Of a stretch of DNA of 64,000 bases, positions 1 through 9,134 are shown piece after piece. The notes beneath the pieces were generated by a model. That model saw only the letters and a program-made list of their open reading frames with translations. It was not told where the DNA came from and did not search any database. How positions within the stretch are numbered: position 1 is the stretch's first letter; every line of letters starts with the position of its first letter. The translations under genes were made by a program, and so were the position numbers. The DNA is taken from the NCBI GenBank assembly GCA_028819075.1, contig JAPPMM010000017.1:62001-126000 (forward strand), given 5' to 3'. The DNA comes from Gammaproteobacteria bacterium. Lineage in GTDB: Bacteria; Gemmatimonadota; Gemmatimonadetes; Longimicrobiales; Gaopeijiaceae.

Positions 1-21
1 CGCACCCGCGAGACCAGCGTC

Positions 22-996
22 ATGTCCCAGCGAAACATCCTCTACCTGTCGCGTGCCCACGTCGAGCAAGCCGGGGTTTCCATGGCGGAGATCATCGACG
101 CGCTCGAGTTCATGTTCCGGGAGAAGGCGGCGGGCCGGGTGGAAATGCCGCCCAAGCCGGGCATCCATCCGCGGCCGGACTCCTTCCTGCACGCGATGCC
201 GGCCTACGTCGAGCGTCAGAATGCCGCAGGGATCAAGTGGATCTCGGCCTATCCCAACAATCCCGCTCACGGACTGCCCTACATCAGCGGGCTGATCACG
301 CTGAACGACCCGCAGACGGGGCTGCCGCTCGCGGTGATGGACGCGACCTGGATCACGGCCATGCGCACGGGGGCCGCGTCGGCGCTGGCGGGCAAATACC
401 TCGCCCGTCCGGATGCGGCGAGCGTCGGCATCGTCGCCTGCGGCGTTCAGGGGCGCAGCAACCTCGAGGCCCTGTGCACCTTGTTCCCTGTGGAGCGGGT
501 GCACGCGTACGACATCGACCAGGCCGTGATGCACGCCTATGCCGAGGAGATGGGCGAGCGCATGGGCGTCGAGGTGCGGCCGGTGGGAACCGTTGCGGAG
601 GCGGTGCGGGGGATGGACATCGTCATCACCAGCGGCCCCATCCTGCTCGATCCCGACCCCGCCATCCCGCCCGGATGGCTTTCGCCCGGCGCCTTCGCCT
701 GCCCGCTGGACTTCGACTCCTACTGGCAGGCGGACGCGTTTCGCGAGGCGGATCTGCTGACCACCGACGACAGCGCGCAGTTTGCCTACTACCAGAGCGG
801 GAGCGGCTACTTCCGCGACACGCCGACGCCCCGCGCCGAGCTGAGCGACGTGATCGCGGGCAAGGTCGGACGGCGGGCGGCGGGCGATCGCATCATCGCC
901 ATCCATCTGGGGCTGGCGCTCGAGGACATGGCCACGGCAAGACTCGTCTACGACCGGGCGCGCGCCGCCGGGATCGGCGTCGAGCTGGACATCTAA
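22..996 (+). CDS. Ornithine cyclodeaminase / mu-crystallin family protein
   Basis: A 324-residue protein of the NAD(P)-dependent ornithine cyclodeaminase/alanine dehydrogenase/mu-crystallin family. The N-terminal half carries a family lysine in IKW (residue 72) and MRTGAAS (114-120). The Rossmann nucleotide-binding segment VGIVACGVQGRSN lies at about 135-147, with further family-like blocks after it. Length is normal for the family. The substrate cannot be fixed from sequence, because members act as ornithine cyclodeaminases, imine reductases or opine-type dehydrogenases. The next gene starts on the base after this stop codon, so the two are almost certainly cotranscribed. The ATG has only weak upstream ribosome-binding sequence, and the promoter lies outside or at the edge of the window. 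Confidence 0.88.
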   Translation: MSQRNILYLSRAHVEQAGVSMAEIIDALEFMFREKAAGRVEMPPKPGIHPRPDSFLHAMPAYVERQNAAGIKWISAYPNNPAHGLPYISGLITLNDPQTGLPLAVMDATWITAMRTGAASALAGKYLARPDAASVGIVACGVQGRSNLEALCTLFPVERVHAYDIDQAVMHAYAEEMGERMGVEVRPVGTVAEAVRGMDIVITSGPILLDPDPAIPPGWLSPGAFACPLDFDSYWQADAFREADLLTTDDSAQFAYYQSGSGYFRDTPTPRAELSDVIAGKVGRRAAGDRIIAIHLGLALEDMATARLVYDRARAAGIGVELDI

Positions 997-1560
997 GTGG
1001 CTGAACGGGGCAGGACCGAGATCCGCCGGCGTGACCGGGCCAGGGACGACGCCTGGACCCGCGACTTCATCCGGCAGGCACGCGTCGGGGTCCTCGCCAT
1101 GACCCGCGGCGAGCAGCCTCTCGTGAACAGCAACCTGTTCGTGTACGATCCCGCCCGGCACGCCGTCTACATCCATACCGCGCGCACGGGGCTGACCCGC
1201 GACACCCTGTCCCGTTCCGTGCCGGTGTGTTTTTCGGCCTTCGAGATGGGGCGCCTGCTGCCGGCGGACGAGGCGCTGGAGTTCAGCGTCGAATTCGCCA
1301 GCGTCACGGCGTTCGGGAACGGGAGCGTGGTGGAGGATCCCGTGGAGGAGCGCGAGGCGCTGCAGATGCTCCTCGACAAGTACGCGCCCGAGCTGCGGCC
1401 CGGCCGCGACTACCGCGCAATCACGGAGGGCGAGTTGAAGCGCACCGCCGTGTACCGCATCGACATCGAGGACTGGACCGGAAAGCTCAAGCTGGTGGAG
1501 GACGAGTTTCCCGGCGCCTTCCGCGTGCCTCCGCCGGAGATCTTCCCTCGGGCCCGCTGA
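997..1560 (+). CDS. Pyridoxamine 5'-phosphate oxidase-family FMN protein
   Basis: A 187-residue protein with the split-barrel flavin fold of the pyridoxamine 5'-phosphate oxidase (PPOX)-like family. The N-terminal strand RVGVLAMTRGEQPLVNSNLF and the following VYIHTARTGLTRDTL match the FMN/heme-utilising branch that includes NimA-like proteins. The family acts as cytoplasmic flavin oxidoreductases or flavin/heme-binding proteins; the reaction here is unknown. Translation starts at a GTG directly after the TAA of the cyclodeaminase-family gene, with no intergenic base, so I read them as a two-gene operon. The gene ends facing apt on the other strand with a 23-base gap and no clear terminator hairpin. 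Confidence 0.82.
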   Translation: MAERGRTEIRRRDRARDDAWTRDFIRQARVGVLAMTRGEQPLVNSNLFVYDPARHAVYIHTARTGLTRDTLSRSVPVCFSAFEMGRLLPADEALEFSVEFASVTAFGNGSVVEDPVEEREALQMLLDKYAPELRPGRDYRAITEGELKRTAVYRIDIEDWTGKLKLVEDEFPGAFRVPPPEIFPRAR

Positions 1561-1583
1561 GTTGGAGCCTTAAGCGGGACGGC

Positions 1584-2123
1584 TCAGGGATCGGCGTGGA
1601 GAAACGTGCACAGGGCGAAGACCTCGACGCCCATCGCCTCGAGGTGCTTCCGCCCGGGTAGCTCTGGCAGATCCACGACGAAGCCGGCCCCCACGACTTC
1701 ACCACCCATGCCGCGGATCAACTCGATCGCGGCGGCCGCGCTCCCGCCGGTCGCGACCAGATCGTCGATGAGCAGGACGCGCATTCCCTCGCGGATCGAG
1801 CCGGTCTGCATCTCCAGGCGCCCGGTGCCGTACTCGAGCGCGTAGTCGGCGCCCACCACCTCGCCGGGCAGCTTCCCGGCCTTCCGCACCGGCACGAAGC
1901 CGACCTCGAGCCGCTGCGCCACCGGGACGCCGAAGATGAAGCCTCGAGCCTCGATGCCGGCCACGGCGTCCGGCGTCTCCGGGGCGAACCGCCGCGCCAG
2001 GGCCCTGGTGGCCTGCTCGAAGCCCTCGGGGTTCTCGACTAGTCCCATGATGTCGCGGAAGCGGATACCGGGGGTGGGGAAGTCCGGGACCAGCCGGATG
2101 AGGGATTTAATGTGGTGTGTCAT
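1584..2123 (-). CDS. apt: Adenine phosphoribosyltransferase
   Basis: A 179-residue cytoplasmic purine-salvage enzyme that condenses adenine with PRPP to give AMP. It shows the N-terminal hood DFPTPGIRFRDIMGL (14-28), the flexible loop RKAGKLPGEVVGADYALEYG (80-99) and the PRPP-binding motif VLLIDDLVATGGS (116-128), all diagnostic of bacterial Apt. Length is typical. The ATG start sits at a weak GGAT ribosome-binding sequence. It follows the methyltransferase gene on the same strand after about 117 bases. That gap is unusually AT-rich for this window and holds a pair of near-identical direct repeats, so apt probably has its own controlled promoter. Confidence 0.96.
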   Translation of the reverse strand: MTHHIKSLIRLVPDFPTPGIRFRDIMGLVENPEGFEQATRALARRFAPETPDAVAGIEARGFIFGVPVAQRLEVGFVPVRKAGKLPGEVVGADYALEYGTGRLEMQTGSIREGMRVLLIDDLVATGGSAAAAIELIRGMGGEVVGAGFVVDLPELPGRKHLEAMGVEVFALCTFLHADP

Positions 2124-2167
2124 GGGTATCCGGGTTTCGAAGACATCCCGCGTCCATACTGGTGACT

Positions 2168-2200
2168 ACTGACGATATAACTGTTGAGAACTGACAATAT
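2168..2200. promoter_or_regulatory. Direct-repeat operator candidate upstream of apt
   Basis: Two 11-base direct repeats, ACTGACGATAT (2168-2178) and ACTGACAATAT (2190-2200), differ at one base and are spaced 22 bp apart, about two helical turns. They lie in an AT-rich island between the methyltransferase stop and the apt start. AT-rich hexamers such as TATATC on the apt-sense strand could be a -10 element, but the spacing to any -35 is poor. Function is inferred from spacing and position only. Confidence 0.35.
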
Positions 2201-2240
2201 TATGAGCGGCGAAGCGGGCTGGCAAGGCGACCTGCGAAGC

Positions 2241-3008
2241 TCAGGCTTCCCATTCCGCAAGCAGAATCGCGTTGGCGAAGGCGTAGGGGCTGCCGTAGCG
2301 GCAGCGGACCGCTTCGGATCGGGATACCTGGCGCCAGCGCCGGCGCGGGAACCGCTTGAACCAGGTCGCGCGATCCCACCCCAGCTCGCCGTTGGCGATC
2401 ATGGCGTCCAGGGCGGGGTTGTAGCCCAGGGGCACGGTGATGGCCAGGAGTCCGCCCGGCGCGAGCAGGCTGCGGCATCGCTTCAGGGCGGCGCTCACCT
2501 TGGCGGCGATCGCCTCGGAGGCCGGGGTCGCCCCGGGCTCGTCGAAGGCGATGTGCTCGAAGGTCGAGATCGAGAGGATCAGGTCGAAGCGCTCGGCGGG
2601 GGCGAAGTCCACGATGTCGACCTCCAGCGACCCCGGTTCGTACTTGTCCACGACCAGGTGGCCGCCCTGGAAGTAGTGCGGCGTGACGTGACCCACCTCC
2701 AGGAGCCGCTCGGACGGGATGCCCGTCATCAGCGCGCGGGCCAGCGCCAGCTCCACGCAGCGCTCATTGGCCCAGGTCACGTTGTGGCGGGCGTACACCA
2801 GGGGATGGGATGCGCCGCGGTATTCGACGGAGCGCTCCCGGAGCATGGGAAGGATCAGTGGGGCCAGTACCCGGCGTGCCGGCTTCAGGAAGAGCTGCGC
2901 GAAGCCGAAGCGCCGGATGAACCAGCGGATGCCGCCCGCGCGCCGCACCCAGCCCGAGACCGACGAGGTCGTCGACCGGGGTTGGGCCGGAGTGTTCGCG
3001 CGAGTCAA
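2241..3008 (-). CDS. SAM-dependent methyltransferase
   Basis: Class I methyltransferase-like protein of about 255 residues. Visible elements are a motif-I-like LLEVGHVTP (about 102-110), an acidic VDIVDF strand, the post-II segment FDLILSISTFEHIAFDE, and PGGLLAITVPLGYNP near the end. The open frame continues upstream into the neighbouring hydrolase gene, so the long version is wrong. I chose the TTG at 3006-3008 because AGGA sits a few bases before it and it clears the hydrolase stop. A GTG at 2946-2948 is an alternative. The substrate is unknown. The N-terminal region (about 20-60) is basic and hydrophobic, as in methyltransferases linked to cell-surface glycan or lipid loci. It follows the hydrolase by about 30 bases, so an operon is likely. 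Confidence 0.72.
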   Translation of the reverse strand: MTRANTPAQPRSTTSSVSGWVRRAGGIRWFIRRFGFAQLFLKPARRVLAPLILPMLRERSVEYRGASHPLVYARHNVTWANERCVELALARALMTGIPSERLLEVGHVTPHYFQGGHLVVDKYEPGSLEVDIVDFAPAERFDLILSISTFEHIAFDEPGATPASEAIAAKVSAALKRCRSLLAPGGLLAITVPLGYNPALDAMIANGELGWDRATWFKRFPRRRWRQVSRSEAVRCRYGSPYAFANAILLAEWEA

Positions 3009-3040
3009 GATCCTGACCGGGGTCGAGGGAAGCGGCCGGG

Positions 3041-4168
3041 CTACATCAGCCGGAAGATGCTGGCGAGCGCGTTCAGAAAGCGCAACGCCTCCGAAGCCGT
3101 GTGCAGGAGGGCGGTGCGCTCGCGCCCCGAGGCGTGAGCGAAGAGGCCGGTGACCGTGGTCGTGACGTCTGCGTCCGGCGGGAAGGCGCGTCCCAGTTTG
3201 ATGGTCTGGGTGTAGGGGAAGAGCTGGTCGGCGGTGCCGTGCACCAGCCGCACCGGGACGTCCACGCGCGGCAGATACGGGACGGGGTTCAATTCCCGGA
3301 TGCCCGCCATTACTTCGCCCAGCCCCTCGGCCACGAGTCCGCCGCGCATCGGGTCGGGCAGGTCGCCGGCGGGTGGGGCGAGCGTCTCGAAGACGGACCG
3401 CCCGCGGGATGCGAGGCTGGCGGCCAGGCGGCACCTCTCGGGCTCGATCCCGGGGTCGGTGGCGAGCACGTTGTTGTCGCCGGTGTAGGCGGCCAGTGCC
3501 CGCAAGGCCTCCGCTGCCTCTTGTGCGCCCTCGTACCCCGGGATGCGCGTGAGATAGTTCGCGCCCACCACCCAGCGCGCGTAAGGGTCGGGGGCAAGCG
3601 ACTCCTCCCGGCCATCGAGTTCGTGGGTGCCGGTAAACTGGAAACGGGACGACTCCTCTACGGAACAGTAGCCCCCGAACGCGACCACGCAGGCGATGCG
3701 CCCAGCGAGCGCCGGGTCGGTAGGAGCGATGATGGCCTGGGGGGCACCGAAGGAGAAGCCCACCAGCCCCACCTGGCGGGAGGCGAGGACCGGCTTACCT
3801 TCCAGCGCGCGCAAGCAGGCGGCGACCGTTGACGCCGTCGCCTCGGTGGAGAGCCGGATCTCCCGCCACTCCGGGATCTCCGGCACCAGCGCCGCCTGAC
3901 CGGTGGACGCAACTGCGCGTGCGAACCGCACCAGGTAGGGGTGGTCCCGTCCGGAGCGCGTGATCCCGTGGAGGACCACCCAGACGGGGATCGGCCGGCG
4001 CCGTTCCGCGCGGGCGCGGCGGACCACGGCGCGCGGCAGGAACAGCGAAGCCGGGAGTCGGTGCCCGCCGCGCTCGATGTGGATCTCCCGCTCCACCACC
4101 GGGGCCCAGCCCGTCATGAAGCTGCGTGCAAAGCGGAGTGCCGGCCCGTATCCCGAGGTCATGGCCAC
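3041..4168 (-). CDS. Alpha/beta hydrolase family protein
   Basis: A 375-residue alpha/beta hydrolase. The catalytic triad can be proposed directly: Ser139 in the nucleophile elbow GFSFG (137-141), Asp314 in HGTADQLFPY (310-319) and His345 in LFAHASG. LHGITRSG (66-73) is a good oxyanion-hole strand. No signal peptide is evident, so it is probably cytoplasmic. The substrate is unknown; the long inserted region between the nucleophile and the Asp could form a lid. The start is the first ATG; no ribosome-binding sequence precedes it, and an in-frame ATG follows at residue 3. It is the first gene of a leftward run with the methyltransferase, and is divergent from mtaB. Confidence 0.8.
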   Translation of the reverse strand: MAMTSGYGPALRFARSFMTGWAPVVEREIHIERGGHRLPASLFLPRAVVRRARAERRRPIPVWVVLHGITRSGRDHPYLVRFARAVASTGQAALVPEIPEWREIRLSTEATASTVAACLRALEGKPVLASRQVGLVGFSFGAPQAIIAPTDPALAGRIACVVAFGGYCSVEESSRFQFTGTHELDGREESLAPDPYARWVVGANYLTRIPGYEGAQEAAEALRALAAYTGDNNVLATDPGIEPERCRLAASLASRGRSVFETLAPPAGDLPDPMRGGLVAEGLGEVMAGIRELNPVPYLPRVDVPVRLVHGTADQLFPYTQTIKLGRAFPPDADVTTTVTGLFAHASGRERTALLHTASEALRFLNALASIFRLM

Positions 4169-4371
4169 AAGCTAGCTTATTCTCGCGCACACCCGCATCA
4201 TCCTGCGGCACGATGCTGCTACAGGGATCGGCCGGCGCGGGCCGGCACCGACCGGAACTCCGAGGCCAACCTCATGGGACAACACCACCTTCGGTCATCG
4301 TGTTTGCTGCGCGCACCAGGGGCCGTCCCAAGCGAACCCGCCCTGGCGGCCTTCTCCATCCCGGCGCATCC

Positions 4372-5676
4372 GTGATCCGACTCCCGGTCCGTTCGGAGGC
4401 CGCCAGCCGCGGCGGGCAGGCGAAACCCGCCGTCTGGTTCCACACCTTCGGGTGCCGGGCCAACCAGTACGACACCGAGCGCATGCGCCAGGAGCTGGAG
4501 GTCGGGGGCGCCCGCACCGTCGCTCGGCCCGGCGAGGCGGATGCGCTGGTGGTGAACACCTGCACGGTCACCAACCAGGCGGATGCCGAAGCCCGCCGTC
4601 TTGTGCGCCGGCTGAGGCGGGAGCACCCGGGCGCGCGCATCCTGGTGGCGGGCTGTTCGGCTGCCCTGCGCGAGGACGACTACCGGAGCATGCCGGAGGT
4701 GGACGGCGTGGTGCCGGGACAGGACGCGCTCGCGCTCGCGAGCCACCTGGCAGCGGTCGATCCGGCCTTCGGTCCGCCGTCGGCCGGGGAAGGGCCCCTG
4801 CTGCGCAACGCCAGAGGCACCCGGGCCTGGCTGAAGGTGCAGGACGGGTGCGACCGCAAGTGCTCGTTCTGCGCCACCCGGCTGGCCCGGGGCGCTTCCG
4901 TCTCGCGCCTGCCCGCCGACGTGGTCAAGGAAGCCCGGGCGCTCGCGCGCGTCCACCCCGAACTCGTGATCACCGGCATCCACATCGGGCACTACGGGAG
5001 GGATCTGGAGCCGCGTACCACGCTGGCGGAGCTCTGCGCCCTGCTGCTGGACGCCGTGCCGGTCCGCATCCGGCTCTCATCCATCGAGGCAACCGAGGTC
5101 GACGACGCCCTGCTGGCGTTGCTCGCCGATTCGGGGGGGCGCCTGGCCCCTCATCTGCATGTCCCCCTGCAGAGCGGTTCCGACAAGGTGTTGAGGCTCA
5201 TGCGGCGCTGGCACACGCGCGCGGCGTATCGCCGCCGGGTCCTTGAGATCGCCGGGAGAATGGGGCCGCTGGGGCTCGGCGCCGACATCATCGTGGGCTT
5301 CCCCGGCGAGGGCGAGGAAGAGTTCGAGGAGACCCGCGCGCTGGTCGAAGAGCTTCCGTACACCTACCTGCACGTGTTTCCGTTTTCCGTCCGCCCGGGA
5401 ACCGCGGCCGCCGAGCTGCCGGATCGGGTACCGGGCGATGTCGCTGCGGCGCGCTCACGTGTGCTCCGGGAGATGGCGCTGGCCAAGAACGAGCGCTACC
5501 GGCGTAGCCGGGCCGGAACCGTCGCGGACATCGTGGTGGAGGGCTCGCGGGAGCGGATTGCGGGCGTCACCGGCGACTACCTGCGCACCCGGATCGACGG
5601 GCACGCGAGCCCCGGCGACCGCTTCCGTTCCGTCCTCGAGCTTCGCGACGGAGAGCTGGTCGCCGCCGTGAACTGA
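4372..5676 (+). CDS. mtaB: tRNA (N6-threonylcarbamoyladenosine-C2)-methylthiotransferase
   Basis: MiaB-family radical-SAM enzyme, most like MtaB, which adds a methylthio group to t6A37 of tRNA. The N-terminal domain has the three cluster cysteines: Cys28 (TFGCRANQYD), Cys64 (VNTCTVTNQAD) and Cys95 (VAGCSA). The radical-SAM motif DGCDRKCSFC gives Cys160, Cys164 and Cys167. The C-terminal RAGTVADIVVEG region fits a TRAM RNA-binding domain. The FGCRANQYD variant supports MtaB over MiaB or RimO. The frame is open further upstream but would overlap the divergent hydrolase gene, so I chose the GTG at 4372. That gives 434 residues, the usual length, although no strong ribosome-binding site precedes it. 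Confidence 0.9.
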   Translation: MIRLPVRSEAASRGGQAKPAVWFHTFGCRANQYDTERMRQELEVGGARTVARPGEADALVVNTCTVTNQADAEARRLVRRLRREHPGARILVAGCSAALREDDYRSMPEVDGVVPGQDALALASHLAAVDPAFGPPSAGEGPLLRNARGTRAWLKVQDGCDRKCSFCATRLARGASVSRLPADVVKEARALARVHPELVITGIHIGHYGRDLEPRTTLAELCALLLDAVPVRIRLSSIEATEVDDALLALLADSGGRLAPHLHVPLQSGSDKVLRLMRRWHTRAAYRRRVLEIAGRMGPLGLGADIIVGFPGEGEEEFEETRALVEELPYTYLHVFPFSVRPGTAAAELPDRVPGDVAAARSRVLREMALAKNERYRRSRAGTVADIVVEGSRERIAGVTGDYLRTRIDGHASPGDRFRSVLELRDGELVAAVN

Positions 5677-5681
5677 TCCCC

Positions 5682-5702
5682 CCCCGGGCCCACCGTCCGG
5701 GG
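5682..5702 (+). terminator. Possible hairpin after mtaB
   Basis: Arms CCCCGG (5682-5687) and CCGGGG (5697-5702) can form a six-pair GC stem just after the mtaB stop. Only a short CCCTTTC follows, not a real T-run, so a rho-independent terminator is uncertain. Confidence 0.3.
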
Positions 5703-5772
5703 CAACCCTTTCGGACCCGCACATCGTCTCCCTCAACGGGAAGGGCAGTGGAACCGAGACGAGGAGGGGGGG

Positions 5773-8223
5773 ATGAGGTGGGGGAACGTCATACCGGCGA
5801 GCCTGCCGAAGACCGGGCTGTTCGGCCGCGCGCTGACTCTGATTGCGGCAAGCCTGGCGTGGGGCGCGAGTCCGGCCGCGGCGCAGGTCGACCTGGTCGG
5901 CACGGTACGGGACTCGGTCAGCAACGAAGTGTTGCCCAACGTGCTGGTGTCCGTGGACGACCACGCGTTCCGGGCATTCACCAACGAGTTCGGCCGCTTC
6001 GTCCTGATCGGTCTGCCCCAGGCGACCGACCGGGTCCTGCGGGTAGAGCACCTGGGCTACGAGACCCGGGAGGTCGCGCTCAGTACCGAGACGGGCCGCG
6101 AGCTCTCGGTCCTCCTCGTGCCGCGCGCCATCGAGATCGACGGCGTGACCGTGACCGCGACCACCGCGACCGACATCGTCGCGCAGGGAGAGGCGGCGGG
6201 ACAGATCGCGCTTTCCCCGCAGCGGCTGGGGACGCTTCCCTCGCTCGGGGAAACCGACGTCTTCCGAGCGCTCCAGCTTCTTCCGGGCGTGAGCGGCACC
6301 AACGACGCCACCTCCGGTCTCTTCGTCCGCGGAGGCACGCCCGACGAGAACCTGGTGCTTCTGGACGGCATGACCGTCTACCATGTGGACCACTTCTTCG
6401 GGGTGTTCAGCGCGTTCAATTCGGATGCCGTCCAGGACGTTCGCCTCTTCAAGGGGGGCTTTCCCGCGCAGTACGGAGGACGGACCTCCAGCGTCGTCGA
6501 GATGGTCGGCAAGTCGGGGAACCCGGAGGAATTCCGCATGTCGGGCGGGCTCAACCTCCTGAGCGCCCGCGCCGTGACCGAAGTCCCGCTCGGCGGGAAG
6601 GGGTCGTGGCTGGTCTCGGCGCGCCGGTCCTACACCGATCTGATGCGAACCGGCCTGTACAACGACATCTTCGGAACCCTGGAGGGAGCCGACGATGCGG
6701 ACGCGGGGCTGCCTGGGCCGGGTGCGGGCTTCGGGGACGGCTTCGGCCGCTTCGGCAACTTCCAGCAACAGACCTTCGAGCCCGACTTCTACTTCTACGA
6801 CCTGAACTCGAAGCTCACCGTCCTGCCCACGTCGAACGATGTCCTGACGCTCTCCGTCTACGGCGGCGAGGACCGCCTGGACAAGTCGACCCTCGGCCAG
6901 GAGATCACGACCCCCGCGGGTGACAGGCGGCTGACCCCGGACAGGGCGGACCTCTCCAACTGGGGCAACCGCGGCGTGAGCGGCCGCTGGGCCCGGCAGT
7001 GGGGCAGCCGGCTGGCGACGGACGCCCTGTTCGCGTACTCGCAGTATTTCTCCGAGGCGACCCTCGACGTGGCCTCCTCGCAGTTCGCGCGCGGGTTCGA
7101 CGAAGACAACCGCGTGAAGGACCTGACGGCCCGCCTGGACAACACCTGGCGGCCCTTCCCGTCCTCCGAGATCGGGTTCGGGGCCCAGTTCACCCGGAGC
7201 GACGTGGGGTACGCCCTGACGCGTTTGAGGGGCGATTCGGCGCAGACCCTGAACCTGGACGGCGAGAGCAACCTCACGGCCGGATATCTCCAGCATTCCT
7301 GGACGCCCTCCGCGCGCGCCGACCTGACGGCAGGGCTTCGGGTGACCAACTACGACGGGACGGGGCGGACCTACTGGGAACCGCGCGCGTCGGCGCGCTA
7401 TTCCCTCACCGATCAACTCTCCCTGACCGGCGCCTGGGGCCGCTACAACCAGTTCGTGAAGCGGGTGGAGAACGAAGACATCCTGGAGGGAAGCCGCGAC
7501 TTCTGGATCCTCGCCGGCGACAACATCGCGCCGTCCTCCGCCGAGCACTGGATCGCGGGCATCGGCTACGAAACCGACGACTATCTCTTCGACGTCGAAG
7601 CCTACGTGCGCGACCTGGGAGGCGTCGCACAGTTTTCGACCCGGTCGCGGCGGGCGCCCGGTCAGCAACTCGCCGAACTCTTTTTTGAGGGCACGGGCAC
7701 GGCCCGGGGGATCGAGCTGCTGGCGCAGAAGAAGCGCGGCGCGCTAACCGGCTGGATCGGCTATACCCTCGCGAACGTCGAGCACGAGCTGGACGGGTTC
7801 AACGACGGGTTCGCGTTTCCCGCCAGCCACGACCAGCGCCACGAGGTCAAGGCCGTCGGCAGCTACCAGCTTGGCCGTTGGACGCTGACCGGCGGATGGG
7901 TCTACGGGTCCGGCAAGCCGTACACGGTGCCCGAAGCCCAGTACCCGATCACGCTGCTGGACGGGCGCACCGTCAACTACATCCACGTCGGCCCGAAGAA
8001 CGGCGAGCGCCTGCCCGCCTATCACCGCCTCGATCTGGCCGCGAGCCGCCGCTTCGAGGTGCGCGAGTTCTTCTACGAGGTGAACCTGTCGGTCTTCAAC
8101 GTCTACGGCCGCAACAACGTGTGGTATCGCCAATTCGACCTGACGGACCTGCCCATGCTCGTCACGGACGTCACAACGCTCGGATTCACGCCCAGCATCG
8201 GCGTTCGCGCGGGCTTTCGGTAG
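5773..8223 (+). CDS. TonB-dependent outer-membrane receptor with N-terminal carboxypeptidase-regulatory-like domain
   Basis: An 816-residue outer-membrane transporter. A signal peptide ends near residue 38 (SPAAAQ). A carboxypeptidase-D regulatory-like beta domain follows (about 39-130, VDLVGTVRDSVSNEVLPNV onward), then the plug (about 140-250, with VFRALQLLPGVSGTND and FVRGGTPDENLVLLDG) and a predicted beta-barrel to the end. This SusC-like order is typical of TonB receptors in Bacteroidota and related phyla. The cargo is unknown; no SusD-like gene follows. The ATG has an excellent ribosome-binding site (AGGAGGGGGG). The next gene begins 12 bases after the stop and encodes a DUF4249-like lipoprotein, a known partner arrangement for such receptors. 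Confidence 0.92.
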   Translation: MRWGNVIPASLPKTGLFGRALTLIAASLAWGASPAAAQVDLVGTVRDSVSNEVLPNVLVSVDDHAFRAFTNEFGRFVLIGLPQATDRVLRVEHLGYETREVALSTETGRELSVLLVPRAIEIDGVTVTATTATDIVAQGEAAGQIALSPQRLGTLPSLGETDVFRALQLLPGVSGTNDATSGLFVRGGTPDENLVLLDGMTVYHVDHFFGVFSAFNSDAVQDVRLFKGGFPAQYGGRTSSVVEMVGKSGNPEEFRMSGGLNLLSARAVTEVPLGGKGSWLVSARRSYTDLMRTGLYNDIFGTLEGADDADAGLPGPGAGFGDGFGRFGNFQQQTFEPDFYFYDLNSKLTVLPTSNDVLTLSVYGGEDRLDKSTLGQEITTPAGDRRLTPDRADLSNWGNRGVSGRWARQWGSRLATDALFAYSQYFSEATLDVASSQFARGFDEDNRVKDLTARLDNTWRPFPSSEIGFGAQFTRSDVGYALTRLRGDSAQTLNLDGESNLTAGYLQHSWTPSARADLTAGLRVTNYDGTGRTYWEPRASARYSLTDQLSLTGAWGRYNQFVKRVENEDILEGSRDFWILAGDNIAPSSAEHWIAGIGYETDDYLFDVEAYVRDLGGVAQFSTRSRRAPGQQLAELFFEGTGTARGIELLAQKKRGALTGWIGYTLANVEHELDGFNDGFAFPASHDQRHEVKAVGSYQLGRWTLTGGWVYGSGKPYTVPEAQYPITLLDGRTVNYIHVGPKNGERLPAYHRLDLAASRRFEVREFFYEVNLSVFNVYGRNNVWYRQFDLTDLPMLVTDVTTLGFTPSIGVRAGFR

Positions 8224-8235
8224 AGGAGAACGATC

Positions 8236-9063
8236 ATGAGGAATGGAATTGCTTCGTTGTTCATCACGGTTATTGCGCTGGGCGTGGCCACCGCCTGCGA
8301 CGACGACCTGGCCTTCGCGCCCGAGATCCCGGACACTTTCGTCGTGCAGGCGTTTCTCTTCGCCGGAGAGCCCGTCACCGAGGTCACCGTGACGGGGGTG
8401 CTCCCCATCGACGCCGACTCCACCGCGGTCGCCGCCTCGATCGCGGACGCCCGCATCGCGATCTTCCGCGATGGGGAACGGTTCGACCTCAGTCCCACGG
8501 AGGGCGAGCCGGGCCGCTATCACTATCCCGGTGACGACCTTCTGGTCGAAGTCGGAGATGTGTTCACCCTGGAAGCCTCCCACGGCGGCCGCACGGCGAC
8601 CGCGGAGACGGTCGTTCCGGTCCCGCCGCGGGGGTTGTCGCTGTCGGCGACCGTCATGGCGCCCCCGCAGTTCGGCGTCCGGGGCGGCGGCTTCCAGCCG
8701 GGAGCGGAGGGCGCGCTGGTGGCGCGCTGGGAGAACTCCGCCAACGCGCTCCACTACGTTGTGGTCGACAACATCGAGGCGGATCCGGCGCCCTTTGCCG
8801 AGAGCCCGCTCGGGGGAGGATTCGCGCGGCGCTTCGTCCAGCGCCCGACCGCGGGTGACAGCGCGCTCGTCAGCGCCCGCTCGCTGTCCTGGTTCGGTCG
8901 TCATCGGGTGAAGCTCTATCGGGTCAACGAAGAGTACGCCGACCTCTACGAAGGCCTCAACCAGGATTCCCGGGATCTCAACGAACCCCCGTCGAACGTG
9001 CGCGGGGCGCTGGGCGTGTTCTCGGCGTTCAGCGCCGACAGCGCGTTCTTCGAGGTGCGGTGA
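8236..9063 (+). CDS. DUF4249-like lipoprotein
   Basis: A 275-residue secreted protein. The N-terminus has a short basic and hydrophobic signal ending in GVATAC, with Cys21 as the likely lipidated residue, although the lipobox is not perfect (Ala at -3). The mature part begins with a beta-rich segment (FVVQAFLFAGEPVTEVTVTG) resembling the DUF4249 family. In Bacteroidota that family is encoded directly downstream of TonB receptors and is thought to assist them at the cell surface. The gene follows the receptor by 12 bases with a good AGGAG site eight bases before the ATG. The family call rests on pattern and context; a profile search would settle it. Confidence 0.68.
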   Translation: MRNGIASLFITVIALGVATACDDDLAFAPEIPDTFVVQAFLFAGEPVTEVTVTGVLPIDADSTAVAASIADARIAIFRDGERFDLSPTEGEPGRYHYPGDDLLVEVGDVFTLEASHGGRTATAETVVPVPPRGLSLSATVMAPPQFGVRGGGFQPGAEGALVARWENSANALHYVVVDNIEADPAPFAESPLGGGFARRFVQRPTAGDSALVSARSLSWFGRHRVKLYRVNEEYADLYEGLNQDSRDLNEPPSNVRGALGVFSAFSADSAFFEVR

Positions 9064-9134
9064 CCGCGTCGTGAACGAATCGCGGACCGTGCCAGGGGCA
9101 GTCTCGCGGGGGCCCGTCACCGATTGTTGGCCAT

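Noticed and set aside
4126-4371. Longer N-terminus for mtaB
   Set aside because: It would overlap the start of the divergent hydrolase gene and does not align with the family; the GTG at 4372 gives the normal length.
5455-7668. A 737-codon minus-strand open frame across mtaB and the TonB receptor
   Set aside because: It spans two genes on the other strand and has shadow composition without any domain.
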